Shown piece by piece: positions 53,229-61,574 of a DNA stretch of 64,000 nt; within the stretch, counting starts at the first letter, position 1, and every line of letters starts with the position of its first letter. The position numbers were made by a program, and so were the translations under genes. The stretch covers positions 186,001 through 250,000 of the forward strand of contig NZ_VWWP01000005.1 in assembly GCF_011752975.1 (NCBI RefSeq), in the 5' to 3' direction. The notes beneath the pieces were generated by a model. The model saw nothing but the letters and a program-made list of their open reading frames with translations. It searched no databases and was not told where the DNA came from. The stretch comes from Chryseobacterium sp. Tr-659. GTDB taxonomy: Bacteria; Bacteroidota; Bacteroidia; Flavobacteriales; Weeksellaceae.

Positions 53229-53365
53229 TTGCTAAAAATATAAAATTATTTGAATCTTATCATAGAATTAAATAGAATCATAAATATGACTTAAAATCGC
53301 ATAGAGAATATCTATCAAACAATCAACATATTATACATAAAAAATATAAATTTGTAAAAAATACG

Positions 53366-53485
53366 ATGATGAATATTAAAAATTACCTGCTGGCCACAGC
53401 TGGCTTTCTCACCGGACTTATACTAAGCATGGTCCTGATTTTAACAATTGCTTATTTAATTGGTTTCTTAACGATAAATGCTTAG
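53366..53485 (+). CDS. 39-aa single-helix membrane peptide upstream of TlpA-like gene
   Basis: Starts MMNIKNYLLATAGFLTGLIL and ends FLTINA, with one strongly hydrophobic span (about 8-35). TAAATTTG at 53347-53354 is a -7 box placing the transcription start just before the ATG. The stop codon is three bases before the thioredoxin start, so the two are probably translationally coupled. It resembles the N-terminal anchor of the next protein (both have a short basic start and a Gly/Leu-rich helix), which raises the chance of a small partner or a duplicated anchor. No family is known. Confidence 0.5.
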   Translation: MMNIKNYLLATAGFLTGLILSMVLILTIAYLIGFLTINA

Positions 53486-53488
53486 ATA

Positions 53489-54022
53489 ATGAACAGGATT
53501 TTTTTCAAAAAAGGCTTGATTTTCGGCCTTATTTTAGGAGCTATACTATCATTTTCATTTCTGGGTTATTTATATTATGTAACCAAAAAAAATCTTCAGC
53601 AAAATGAAAAGGTAACTAAAAGTAAAAGTTTCAAAGACTTAAATTTAAAGCTGGAATACCTTGACGGAAAACCATTTAATATCGCTCAATTCCCCAATAA
53701 GAAAGTTCTAATCAATATTTGGGGAACCTGGTGTGCCCCTTGCAGAAAAGAAATGCCTCTCTTACAAGACACTTATAATCTGGTAAAAAATGATTACGTT
53801 TTCATTATGATATCTGATGAAAAGCCAGAAGTTATAAAAGCGTTCAATGACAAAGAAGGCTATAATTTTATTTTTGTAAGAAGTACAGAAAACTTAAAAT
53901 CAAAAATTGGAGCTTTCCCCACCACTTTTATTTTAGATCAATCACAAAACATACAGTATACGAAGACAGGATCATTCGATGATATGAATGAAAACGAGCT
54001 TAAGGCTTTACTATTAAAATAA
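53489..54022 (+). CDS. TlpA/ResA-like membrane-anchored thioredoxin
   Basis: Thiol-disulfide oxidoreductase (177 aa) tethered to the inner membrane by a helix at about 10-30, with its domain in the periplasm. Active site WGTWCAPCRKEM gives Cys82 and Cys85; the cis-proline is in IGAFPTTFIL. This family reduces disulfides in cytochrome c assembly or protects exported proteins. It lies three bases after the 39-aa peptide and is followed by a strong terminator. No cytochrome genes are near. Confidence 0.9.
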   Translation: MNRIFFKKGLIFGLILGAILSFSFLGYLYYVTKKNLQQNEKVTKSKSFKDLNLKLEYLDGKPFNIAQFPNKKVLINIWGTWCAPCRKEMPLLQDTYNLVKNDYVFIMISDEKPEVIKAFNDKEGYNFIFVRSTENLKSKIGAFPTTFILDQSQNIQYTKTGSFDDMNENELKALLLK

Positions 54023-54066
54023 ATTTAATTCAATCTCTTGAGTATTTTATTCTATCTGAAAGGGTT

Positions 54067-54103
54067 AAAAAATCCGGGCATCAGAGATGCCCGGATTTTT
54101 TTG
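54067..54103 (+). terminator. Strong terminator of the TlpA-like gene
   Basis: aaaaaatccgggcatc, loop aga, gatgcccggatttttt: 16-bp stem with a T run. Confidence 0.9.
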
Positions 54104-54304
54104 CATTATCAACAATTCAATTATATTTTACAATCCTTTGAATCTACATCAAAAAAAACAAGAATGATGCAATAGAGATGTTAAGAGCTGTTAAATATTG
54201 TATTGAAAAAATTAAATAATAAAGCAGCAATAGATACAAAGAAAAAAAGATGGTCCGAAGAACATTACTTACATCATAAAACCACTTTAATGACAAAGTG
54301 GTTT
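54104..54304. other. Stretch between two terminators
   Basis: About 175 AT-rich bases between the strong terminator at 54067-54103 and the hairpin aaaccacttt (54279-54288)/aaagtggttt (54295-54304). The second hairpin probably terminates the LPMO gene on the minus strand (TTTTATG follows). No gene or clear promoter is seen between them. Confidence 0.45.
54279..54304. terminator. Terminator of the LPMO gene, bidirectional in form
   Basis: Perfect 10-bp stem, six-base loop, T-rich on both sides; 26 bases after the minus-strand stop codon. Confidence 0.75.
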
Positions 54305-54329
54305 TATTTTATTCTTCATTTTAATAAGC

Positions 54330-56132
54330 TTATTTTCTGATGGTTTTCATGATACTGCTTCCATCTTTATGGTGAATTTTCACAAAATAAATTCCAGGCT
54401 GCAAATAGCTGATATTAATACCATTCTTTGCAGGATTCATTACAGAAACCATTTGAAGTCCGGCAGGATTCATTACATCTACTCTGCATACCTTATCATA
54501 GTAGCTTTCCGGTGAGAAGCTGATTGTATTATCTGATACAATTACTGAAAGGTTTCCTTCTTTATTTGCCAGTCCGGCCGTACAACCCGGGCCTTCATTA
54601 CAATCACTTACCGCTTTCCAGACAGGGTTGCTTCCCGGTACTTCCCCAGGATTAGCATACCATTTGTTTTCCCAGATTTTGCACGCATAAAAAACTTTTG
54701 TACCAGCAGCAGAATAAGCCTTTGCCGGATTATACAGCTGTGATCCGCAGTAGGTAACAGGAGCATTGGAACTACAATCAGGACCTTCATTGCAGAAACT
54801 TATTTCTTCCCAGACCATATTGGTCCCCGGTAATTCTCCAGGATTCGCATACCATTTATTTTTCCAGATCCTGCATAAATAGAATACTTTTGCACCAGCC
54901 GTAGGATAAGCAATAGAAGGATTATATTGTTCTGCTCCACAATAGATCTGGCCATTACCTGACGTTACTTTCTTCGTTCTGATCTTTAATTCATTACTTG
55001 CATCAGAAACCTGATCATTCATTGCAACAGCTTTTACAATATATCGATATTCCGTATCCTGAGATAAGCCTGCACGTAAATAATTGGTCTGAGTAGTCTC
55101 TCCTACTTTAATTCCGTTTTCAAACACCTGATAATTTTTAATACCTTGCGTATGAGTTGAAGCCCCCCACATTAAAGAAACCGAATTTTCTGTTATTCCC
55201 ATTGAATGGAGGTTAGAAGGTGCAGAAGGCTTTTCGGGGACGCCTTCATTATTTGTTTTTACAGTGAGGGGAGCACTTTTTGCCGAAATCAATCCTGAAG
55301 CGCTTTTTGCCTGTATCTCATAAGTATAAGTTGTATTGGCAGATAATCCCTGATCTTCAAACTGTGCTACATTTACTTGCTGTACACTTTGCCCGTTACG
55401 AAAAACCGTATAGGATACTGCATCAGTTTGCTGTGTCCAACTGATCTTGGCAGAAGAACTGGTTAATCCTATCTGGGTTAATCCTGTAGGTGTCGCCGGC
55501 GGATTCTGAGTTCCGGTTCCTGCTGTCACATTTACATCAATAACATTATAGAATGCATTTCCAGTATCTGCCACATCCCAGACTGCTAAAATTACATGGT
55601 AACCAGAGCGGTTATTGGGAACGGTAATATAATGAGGAACATTATCCTGTGGTGGTGTTCCGTTATGAGTAATTTCTCCTATTAGTTCGAGATCCTGGCG
55701 TTCAAGAGGCTTGTTCGGATTCCAACCTGGTTTCGTCATATAATAATGCCATTTTGCTGTAGCATGATATGCGGAATATTTCCAAATAAAGGTATTCATT
55801 CCAGCTGTAATATTGGTTTTCTTCCAACGGTCGGCAGTTTGAATATCCAGGGTAGTGCTCCCTCCAATACTTCCGTTAGCTGAAGCAATTTTGCCATCTG
55901 CCGGTCCGAATGCAGGAAACCCTTTTGGTGCTTCCAGAGAGCCGGGTTCATTAATAACGGAACCATATACTCCAAACGCTGCTGTATAACCAAGGCTGGC
56001 TTTATCCAGACTCCCCTGATATCCCCTTGAAGCGGGGCTCACAACATATCCATGAGCAGATAAATTAATTAAAGAAGTTGCCAGTATAGCTATAAGAAGC
56101 AATACCGGAAAAAAAGTTTTACGTTTAATCAT
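54330..56132 (-). CDS. AA10 lytic polysaccharide monooxygenase with FnIII, chitin-binding modules and T9SS tail
   Basis: Copper enzyme that oxidatively cuts crystalline chitin or cellulose. Signal peptide 1-26, so the mature protein starts with His27 (HGYVVSPASRGY), half of the histidine brace; His123 in WKYSAYHATAKWHYY is the other half, and Phe194 in AFYNVIDV fills the axial site. Then two fibronectin-III domains (about 208-292 and 300-388), two CBM5/12-like repeats (about 398-450 and 457-510; KVFY, WENKWYANPGEVPG), and a C-terminal secretion domain (about 525-600) ending GIYFVKIHHKDGSSIMKTI, typical of type IX secretion. Chitin is the more likely substrate given the CBM type. Monocistronic. 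Confidence 0.92.
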   Translation of the reverse strand: MIKRKTFFPVLLLIAILATSLINLSAHGYVVSPASRGYQGSLDKASLGYTAAFGVYGSVINEPGSLEAPKGFPAFGPADGKIASANGSIGGSTTLDIQTADRWKKTNITAGMNTFIWKYSAYHATAKWHYYMTKPGWNPNKPLERQDLELIGEITHNGTPPQDNVPHYITVPNNRSGYHVILAVWDVADTGNAFYNVIDVNVTAGTGTQNPPATPTGLTQIGLTSSSAKISWTQQTDAVSYTVFRNGQSVQQVNVAQFEDQGLSANTTYTYEIQAKSASGLISAKSAPLTVKTNNEGVPEKPSAPSNLHSMGITENSVSLMWGASTHTQGIKNYQVFENGIKVGETTQTNYLRAGLSQDTEYRYIVKAVAMNDQVSDASNELKIRTKKVTSGNGQIYCGAEQYNPSIAYPTAGAKVFYLCRIWKNKWYANPGELPGTNMVWEEISFCNEGPDCSSNAPVTYCGSQLYNPAKAYSAAGTKVFYACKIWENKWYANPGEVPGSNPVWKAVSDCNEGPGCTAGLANKEGNLSVIVSDNTISFSPESYYDKVCRVDVMNPAGLQMVSVMNPAKNGINISYLQPGIYFVKIHHKDGSSIMKTIRK

Positions 56133-56485
56133 ATTATAATATTTAAAGTTGATTCGGTGTATCTAAATTTAAAAAAATACAGAAAACTATACAATTTTTA
56201 ATATAATTTAAATATGATTACATAAAATTGATTAATATTTTAAAACATAATATAAATTAAACATTAATAATATATTTCATTTAAACATTTAAATAGAATA
56301 TTTTTTATCACTAAATAGGGAAATTTTAATCAATTGAGACTAGTTCTTGTGTAAAAAATGCAACAAACCGATGAGGAAAAGAAATAATATGATCATATTT
56401 TATAAATAATTAAAAAAATAAAGACTCACTTTATTCTTTATGATCACTTTCTTTGCCTCACCGGCTTTATCTGTTTTAATATAAA
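56133..56485. other. 353-bp gene-free, very AT-rich stretch
   Basis: Lies upstream of the LPMO gene and downstream of the RsmI-like gene, both on the minus strand. Long A/T runs; no hairpin with a GC stem, no credible small gene. Presumably holds the LPMO promoter, but no -33/-7 pair could be fixed. Confidence 0.5.
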
Positions 56486-57184
56486 CTATTTCCCCAGTAC
56501 GAAAACGGCAGGGATTTTATGAAGTTCCGGCTTTTGTTTCTGCCAGTCTTTTATTGACTTTGTTTTAATGAACTCATGTTCCGGATCATTAATATTAGCC
56601 GCAATACACAATTTTGTATGAGGTGATAGAAATTTACACAAATCTTCGAAAAGCTGATTATTCCTGTACGGAGTCTCCATAAAAATCTGGGAATATCCTG
56701 TTTTTTGAACGAGTGCTTCCAGATTCATTATCTGTTTCTTTTTCTCTCCTTTATCAATCGGAAGATATCCATGAAAAGTAAATTCCTGCCCATTAAATCC
56801 ACTGGAAATCAAAGCAAGGATAATGGATGACGGCCCTGAAATAGGGATAACTCTTATATTTTTTTCATGACACCATTTTACAATCAGATTTCCAGGATCA
56901 GCAATGCAGGGTAAACCGGCTTCAGACAGCAATCCGAAATCCTGTCCTTTCAACATAAGCTCCTGAGCTTCTTTGACATCAGCATTTTCCGTGTATTTAT
57001 CCAATAAGAATAATTTCAGATCAGCCTGCTTCTTTTCCGGAGCAAAGAATTTAACAACTTTTCTTGCGGTCTTTTCATTTTCCACAAAGAAATAATCCGT
57101 CTGCATGATATAATCTTTCAAAACGGGTGAAAAGTGGCTAATAGAAGTATTTTCTGATAAGTAAGCAGGGAGTAAAAAAAGCAT
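56486..57184 (-). CDS. RsmI-like SAM-dependent methyltransferase (tetrapyrrole methylase fold)
   Basis: 232 aa. GLLSEAGLPCIADPGNLIV (about 83-101) and ISGPSSIILALISSGF (about 119-134) match the RsmI signatures, which bind S-adenosylmethionine; RsmI itself 2'-O-methylates cytidine 1402 of 16S rRNA. The N-terminus (LLPAYLSENT) differs from standard RsmI (GTLYxVATPIGN), so this is the shorter Bacteroidota paralogue and its target is uncertain. Last gene of a three-gene operon with a phosphatase and a SnoaL-like protein; 4-bp gap. Confidence 0.85.
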   Translation of the reverse strand: MLFLLPAYLSENTSISHFSPVLKDYIMQTDYFFVENEKTARKVVKFFAPEKKQADLKLFLLDKYTENADVKEAQELMLKGQDFGLLSEAGLPCIADPGNLIVKWCHEKNIRVIPISGPSSIILALISSGFNGQEFTFHGYLPIDKGEKKKQIMNLEALVQKTGYSQIFMETPYRNNQLFEDLCKFLSPHTKLCIAANINDPEHEFIKTKSIKDWQKQKPELHKIPAVFVLGK

Positions 57185-57188
57185 TGTA

Positions 57189-57689
57189 TTATTTTTTAGT
57201 TCTTTCGTTTAATGTAGGTTGTGGGAAGTATTTTGTCAAATCCATAGAAAAGGTTACGGAAGTGATTTTCCAAGTTCCGTTGATCTTCATTAATGTCCAG
57301 ATCTCCTTTCCCCAGTTTTCCATTTTACCGTCATACCAAAAGCTATAATCGAAATTAGCAGAAGCTATTGCCCCATCTTCCACAATCTTAATATTGTCAA
57401 ATTTTTCTTCAGATTTATCATCTTTAAAACTTTTGATAAAAGCTTTATAATCATCTGCAAAGTAGTAATCCGCTTTAGGATTTTTCTCCAGGCGTTTGGC
57501 CTGTGTTCTGTCTTTATAAATACCGGTCCAGAGCACCGGTTCCTGGAACAGTGTAAGATACTTGGCTTCATCTCTGGATTTGATACACCCCATGAAGTCA
57601 TCCATTACTTTACGAATTTCTGTTTCATCTTTGGTTTGGGCAAAGGAAAAACTAATGCTTAATAAAAGCAGTAAAAACAGCTTTTTCAT
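57189..57689 (-). CDS. Secreted SnoaL/NTF2-like protein
   Basis: 166 aa from the ATG at 57689, which gives a clean signal peptide (MKKLFLLLLLSISFSFAQ). The frame to 57728 would overlap the phosphatase gene. NTF2-like pattern: helix EIRKVMDDFMGCIKSRDEAK, then GAIASANFDYSFWYDGKMEN and a final WTLMKINGTWKITSVTFSM strand. It sits between a cytoplasmic phosphatase and an rRNA-type methyltransferase with gaps of 4 and 5 bp, an odd mix. Distant paralogue of the 28628-29149 protein. Function unknown. Confidence 0.75.
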   Translation of the reverse strand: MKKLFLLLLLSISFSFAQTKDETEIRKVMDDFMGCIKSRDEAKYLTLFQEPVLWTGIYKDRTQAKRLEKNPKADYYFADDYKAFIKSFKDDKSEEKFDNIKIVEDGAIASANFDYSFWYDGKMENWGKEIWTLMKINGTWKITSVTFSMDLTKYFPQPTLNERTKK

Positions 57690-57694
57690 AATTA

Positions 57695-58144
57695 TTATTT
57701 TAATACTTGGTTTCTGATAGCGTCGCATCCTTTATCCAAAAGCTGGAAAACATTTTCAAAATCTTTCATGCCGCCCCAATATGGGTCCGGAACCTCAGCA
57801 TTTTTGTGATCTCCCAATGTTTCTAAGAATAATGATACTTTCTGACGTTCTTTTTCACTTTTGGTTTTAGAAACAACATCTTCAAGTACATCAATATCCA
57901 TACAGTAGATCTTATCAAAAGTTTCAAAATCAGCTCTTGTGATTGGTCTCGATCTTTGTTTAGAAATATCTATATTGTGATTAGCTGCTGTTTTAACAGC
58001 TCTTTTATCCGGATGCTCCCCTTCGTGCAATGAAATGGTTCCGGCAGAATCTACGATAAAACCTTCCGGCACTTTCGTTTTCATAATCCCTTCTGCTAAA
58101 GGACTTCTACAGATATTTCCCAGGCAGACCATTAATATTTTCAT
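57695..58144 (-). CDS. Low-molecular-weight protein-tyrosine phosphatase
   Basis: 149-aa cytoplasmic phosphatase. The P-loop VCLGNICRSP has nucleophile Cys7 and Arg13 (C-x5-R-S), and the general acid Asp lies in PDPYWGG near residue 117. Related enzymes act on bacterial tyrosine kinases involved in exopolysaccharide production, or on arsenate, but neither type of neighbour is present. First gene of the three-gene operon, just downstream of dnaA and its terminator. Confidence 0.93.
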   Translation of the reverse strand: MKILMVCLGNICRSPLAEGIMKTKVPEGFIVDSAGTISLHEGEHPDKRAVKTAANHNIDISKQRSRPITRADFETFDKIYCMDIDVLEDVVSKTKSEKERQKVSLFLETLGDHKNAEVPDPYWGGMKDFENVFQLLDKGCDAIRNQVLK

Positions 58145-58189
58145 ATGCTAATTATTTAAAATGGATACTCCTCCAGCAAAACTAAATAA

Positions 58190-58219
58190 AAAATGAAGAA
58201 TACAACTATTCTTCATTTT
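58190..58219 (-). terminator. Terminator of dnaA
   Basis: aaaatgaagaat, loop acaact, attcttcatttt, perfect 12-bp stem; on the minus strand followed by TTTTTTA. Confidence 0.85.
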
Positions 58220-58243
58220 AAATTATTTTCTGTTCAACAATGA

Positions 58244-59698
58244 TTATTGTTTGATTCTTTCTGTAAGATCTTTAACGTACTTTTTGATTTCTTTATCAAT
58301 TTTGGATACATCTTTGATCGTATCACAAGCGTACATTACTGTAGAATGATCTTTTCCTCCCATTTCCTCACCAATTTTAGTAAATGTAGAATTGGTAAAT
58401 TCTTTGGAGAAGTACATCGCAAGCTGTCTTGGCAACGCAATTTCTCTTTTTCTTGTCTTGGATAAAAGCTGCTCTTTTTTAATTCCAAAATAATCACAAA
58501 CTACCTCTTGAATATAAGGAATGTTGATCACTTTTTTCTGGTTAGCAGCAATTCTGTTGATAGTCTCTTTTAACAGCTCAAGACTTAAGTCTCTCTTGTA
58601 TACTGTAGAATAAGCGATCACGGAGTTGATAACACCTATCAGTTCTCTTACATTGGTTTTTGCTTCAGCAGCAAGGAAGTCAAGCATATCTCCCGGAAGA
58701 ACGATTCCGTCTCTGCTTAATTTATCTTCGATGATCTGTCTTCTTGTAGATAAATCAGGAGATTTGATTTCTGCAGAAAGCCCCCATTTGAAACGGGATA
58801 CAATTCTATCCTGAATATCCATAATATCTGCCGGAGCTTTATCTGAAGTAAGGATAATCTGTTTTCCGTTCTGATGCAGGTGGTCGAAAATATGGAAGAA
58901 ACTATCCTGAGTAGCAGATTTTCCTGACAAGAACTGAATATCGTCTATAATCAGTACATCTACCATTTGATAGAAATTCGCAAATTCTGTCTGTTTATGA
59001 GCTTTAGCAGCAGAAATAAACTGCTGGATAAATTTCTCGGAAGACAGATAAAGAACAACTTTATCCGGAAATTGATTTTTTACTTCCAGACCAACCGCCT
59101 GACCTAAGTGTGTTTTTCCAACGCCATATCCTCCATATAAGAACAATGGGTTAAATGCTGTTGCTCCAGGTCTTTTTGCAATAGATCGCGCTACGGTTGC
59201 AGCAAATTTATTACTTTCTCCTTCTACATAACTATCGAAAGAATAGTCAGGTTTCAGGTTAGAATCTATGTTTACTTTTCTTATTCCAGGAACCACAAAA
59301 GGGTTTACGATATTAGCTGAAAATCCTTGTGGCATTGTTTCCTGTGTTTTAGGAGTAGGAACGCTTTGTCCCTTGATGTTCATGGTAACCGGTTTTTCTT
59401 CACCTTTTGGTCTGTTTTCCATAACAGAATACCATAATTTCACACCTTTACCTATATTTTTCTTCAGGGCAGCAGAAAGCAGGGACAGGTAATTGTCCTC
59501 AATATATTCCTTGTAAAAATCACTCGGTACGATAAGTGTAAGGTTGTTCGCTACTAATGAAAGCGGCTGTACCTTATCAAATAACATATCGAAAGATTTT
59601 TCAAGTTTTTTGAGGTCAGAATTGTCCTCAGCTGCGTTCAGGTTATCACGCATAAACTGAAGGCATTTCTGCCATATCATCATTAAGTTGTCATCCAT
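58244..59698 (-). CDS. dnaA: Chromosomal replication initiator DnaA
   Basis: Initiator ATPase that opens the origin. N-terminal domain I (about 1-85), a flexible domain II (about 95-145), AAA+ domain with Walker A GGYGVGKT (189-196) and Walker B LIIDDIQF, and the DNA-binding domain IV with signature GGKDHSTVMYACDTI. 484 aa is typical of Bacteroidota. No DnaA box (TTATCCACA-like) was seen in the flanking gaps, and no dnaN or gyrB is adjacent, so the origin is probably elsewhere. Followed on the same strand by the phosphatase operon after a terminator. Confidence 0.97.
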   Translation of the reverse strand: MDDNLMMIWQKCLQFMRDNLNAAEDNSDLKKLEKSFDMLFDKVQPLSLVANNLTLIVPSDFYKEYIEDNYLSLLSAALKKNIGKGVKLWYSVMENRPKGEEKPVTMNIKGQSVPTPKTQETMPQGFSANIVNPFVVPGIRKVNIDSNLKPDYSFDSYVEGESNKFAATVARSIAKRPGATAFNPLFLYGGYGVGKTHLGQAVGLEVKNQFPDKVVLYLSSEKFIQQFISAAKAHKQTEFANFYQMVDVLIIDDIQFLSGKSATQDSFFHIFDHLHQNGKQIILTSDKAPADIMDIQDRIVSRFKWGLSAEIKSPDLSTRRQIIEDKLSRDGIVLPGDMLDFLAAEAKTNVRELIGVINSVIAYSTVYKRDLSLELLKETINRIAANQKKVINIPYIQEVVCDYFGIKKEQLLSKTRKREIALPRQLAMYFSKEFTNSTFTKIGEEMGGKDHSTVMYACDTIKDVSKIDKEIKKYVKDLTERIKQ

Positions 59699-59780
59699 TT
59701 TTTATGCCCCGATTATTCTTTGTTTGTACTGTTTTTAGAAGGAAGACAAAGGTCCAATTTTTTCTTTTTAAAAAAAAATA

Positions 59781-59812
59781 TTGCAGCTATTGATTATTTA
59801 AAAATATATTTG
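59781..59812 (+). promoter_or_regulatory. Promoter of the thioesterase gene
   Basis: TTG (59781-59783), 21-bp spacer, TATATTTG (59805-59812). Transcription would start near 59818, which favours ATG 59835 over ATG 59814 as the start codon. Confidence 0.6.
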
Positions 59813-59834
59813 TATGTATAATTTAACCGCTAAA

Positions 59835-60254
59835 ATGATACACACAACACACTCAATACGAGTACGTTACGCAGAGACAGACCCTATGAAATATGTATAC
59901 TACGGCAACTATGCAATGTACTTCGAAGTAGGCAGAGTTGAACTCTTCAGAAGCATAGGAATTTCCTACGATGAAATTGAAAACCAAGGAATTTGGCTGC
60001 CTGTTTCGGACTACAAAATTAAGTATATTCGCCCTGCTTTGTATGATCAGAAATTAGAAATTCATACATATGTAAAAAAAATTCCCGGAGTAAGAATTGA
60101 ATTTGAATATGAAATTTACAATGAAGAGCATATTAAAATAACAGAAGCTTCTACTACTCTTTTCTTTCTGGATGCAAAAACGAACAAGGTAATCAAATGT
60201 CCGGATTTTCTTATGGAAATGATTGAAAAAAATTGGGCGGGTTCCAGCGAATGA
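59835..60254 (+). CDS. Acyl-CoA thioesterase, YbgC/4-hydroxybenzoyl-CoA thioesterase type
   Basis: Hot-dog-fold thioesterase of 139 aa. The catalytic-site segment is RVRYAETDPMKYVYYGNYAM, with Asp16 as nucleophile or general base; the usual MGVVYHGNY is here MKYVYYGNY. The remaining strands (IKYIRPALYDQKLEIHTYVK, ASTTLFFLDAKT) fit the family. Acts on acyl-CoA or acyl-ACP; phospholipid-linked roles are known for YbgC, but there is no tol-pal cluster here. 115 bp upstream of pheA, no terminator between. Confidence 0.87.
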   Translation: MIHTTHSIRVRYAETDPMKYVYYGNYAMYFEVGRVELFRSIGISYDEIENQGIWLPVSDYKIKYIRPALYDQKLEIHTYVKKIPGVRIEFEYEIYNEEHIKITEASTTLFFLDAKTNKVIKCPDFLMEMIEKNWAGSSE

Positions 60255-60369
60255 TCAAATTGATATCCGGAAATAAAATAAGGAACCATAGATATTGAAC
60301 TTTAGCGTTCTATTTTAATGAATTAATTCGCACCTTTGCGTTCTTATTCTAACCATACTAATATATATT

Positions 60370-61218
60370 ATGAAGATTGCATTTTTAGGGCCTCATGCAA
60401 GTTTTACCCAACTTGCCGCTGCACAGCTCTTTTCTGATGAAGAACTTTTACCGCAAGCCAGCATTCTGGATTGTTTTAATGCCGTAGAAAACGGTGACGC
60501 AGTAAAAGCAGTTGTCCCTTTGGAAAATTCTATTGAAGGAACTGTTTCTATGACACTGGACTATTTATATAAAACCCCTTCCATTAAAATAGAAGCAGAA
60601 GCAGTAATGCCAATTGCCCATCATCTGATGATTCACCCTGAAAATTCCATAGAGGACGTAGAAAGAATATACTCTCACCCACAGGCTCTGGCACAGAGTT
60701 TTCATTTTCTGGATACTCATTACAAGGAAATCCCGAAGCAGGACTTTTCTTCTACTGCAGCAGCAGCAAAATTTGTTTCCGAAAATCCGGACACAGCCAT
60801 TGCAGCGGTAGCCAATCAGTTTGCAGCGAATCTATATGGCTTAAAGATTATCAATCGTAATATTCAGGATTTCGAACAGAACCATACTCGTTTCATTATA
60901 ATATCGAAAGAACATACTCAATACCAAAACGATCATCTGGAAGTCTTAGGAGAAAAATCAGGAATGCTCATCACACTCCCGGAAGATCACCCTGGTGGTT
61001 TACATCAGGTTCTGTCGGTCTTTGCATGGAGAAAAATGAACCTCAGTAAAATAGAATCAAGAACCTTAAAAACCGGATTGGGAAATTATTTCTTTTTTAT
61101 TAATGTTGAAGGACCTTGGCAGGATATTCTGCACGGAAACGCACTGAAAGAACTTGAATCAATCAATGCTAATATTGACTTTCTTGGAAACTACAGAGAA
61201 TTCCTTTTAGAAAGCTAA
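60370..61218 (+). CDS. pheA: Prephenate dehydratase
   Basis: Converts prephenate to phenylpyruvate in phenylalanine synthesis. Dehydratase domain: FLGPHASFTQLAA (5-17), ENSIEGTVSMTLDYL, catalytic-region SSTAAAAKF (the usual S-N-T-A becomes S-S-T-A) and NHTRFIIIS. A C-terminal ACT domain with GGLHQVLSVFAWRKMNLSKI and ESRTLKTGLGNYFF senses phenylalanine; the normal ESRP has Thr in place of Pro. No chorismate mutase domain, as in other monofunctional enzymes of 280 aa. Own terminator downstream. Confidence 0.95.
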   Translation: MKIAFLGPHASFTQLAAAQLFSDEELLPQASILDCFNAVENGDAVKAVVPLENSIEGTVSMTLDYLYKTPSIKIEAEAVMPIAHHLMIHPENSIEDVERIYSHPQALAQSFHFLDTHYKEIPKQDFSSTAAAAKFVSENPDTAIAAVANQFAANLYGLKIINRNIQDFEQNHTRFIIISKEHTQYQNDHLEVLGEKSGMLITLPEDHPGGLHQVLSVFAWRKMNLSKIESRTLKTGLGNYFFFINVEGPWQDILHGNALKELESINANIDFLGNYREFLLES

Positions 61219-61237
61219 AACACATTCATCAGCTTAT

Positions 61238-61271
61238 AAAAAACACTGTTTTTCAAAACAGTGTTTTTTTT
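61238..61271 (+). terminator. Terminator of pheA
   Basis: aaacactgtttt and aaaacagtgttt separated by tc, flanked by A and T runs; 12-bp stem. Confidence 0.85.
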
Positions 61272-61574
61272 ATGCCCTTATATGAGCAAAAAAACATTTT
61301 TTTACAATAAATACCTAGTTAGCAATTGCTTACCAGCATCAAAAAAATAACCCACACAAAAGGGAGAATTATTTTTTCTTAAAATACTCACAAACACTCA
61401 TTTAATGGTGAAAAATTAATAATAACTCGTAAATATATTATGTGATAATATATACTAAAATACAAACATATGTTTAAAAATATAATACCATATTTACATT
61501 TAATTTACAAATTTCATAATATCGATAATATTTTTGTTGTATATTTGTTGAGCAACTAATTAAAAATCTTGATC
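61272..61574. other. 303-bp AT-rich promoter region
   Basis: No gene. TATATTTG at 61540-61547, 27 bases before the next ATG, is a good -7 box; no convincing -33 element at 17-23 bp spacing was found. The rest is A/T-rich without hairpins. Confidence 0.5.
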
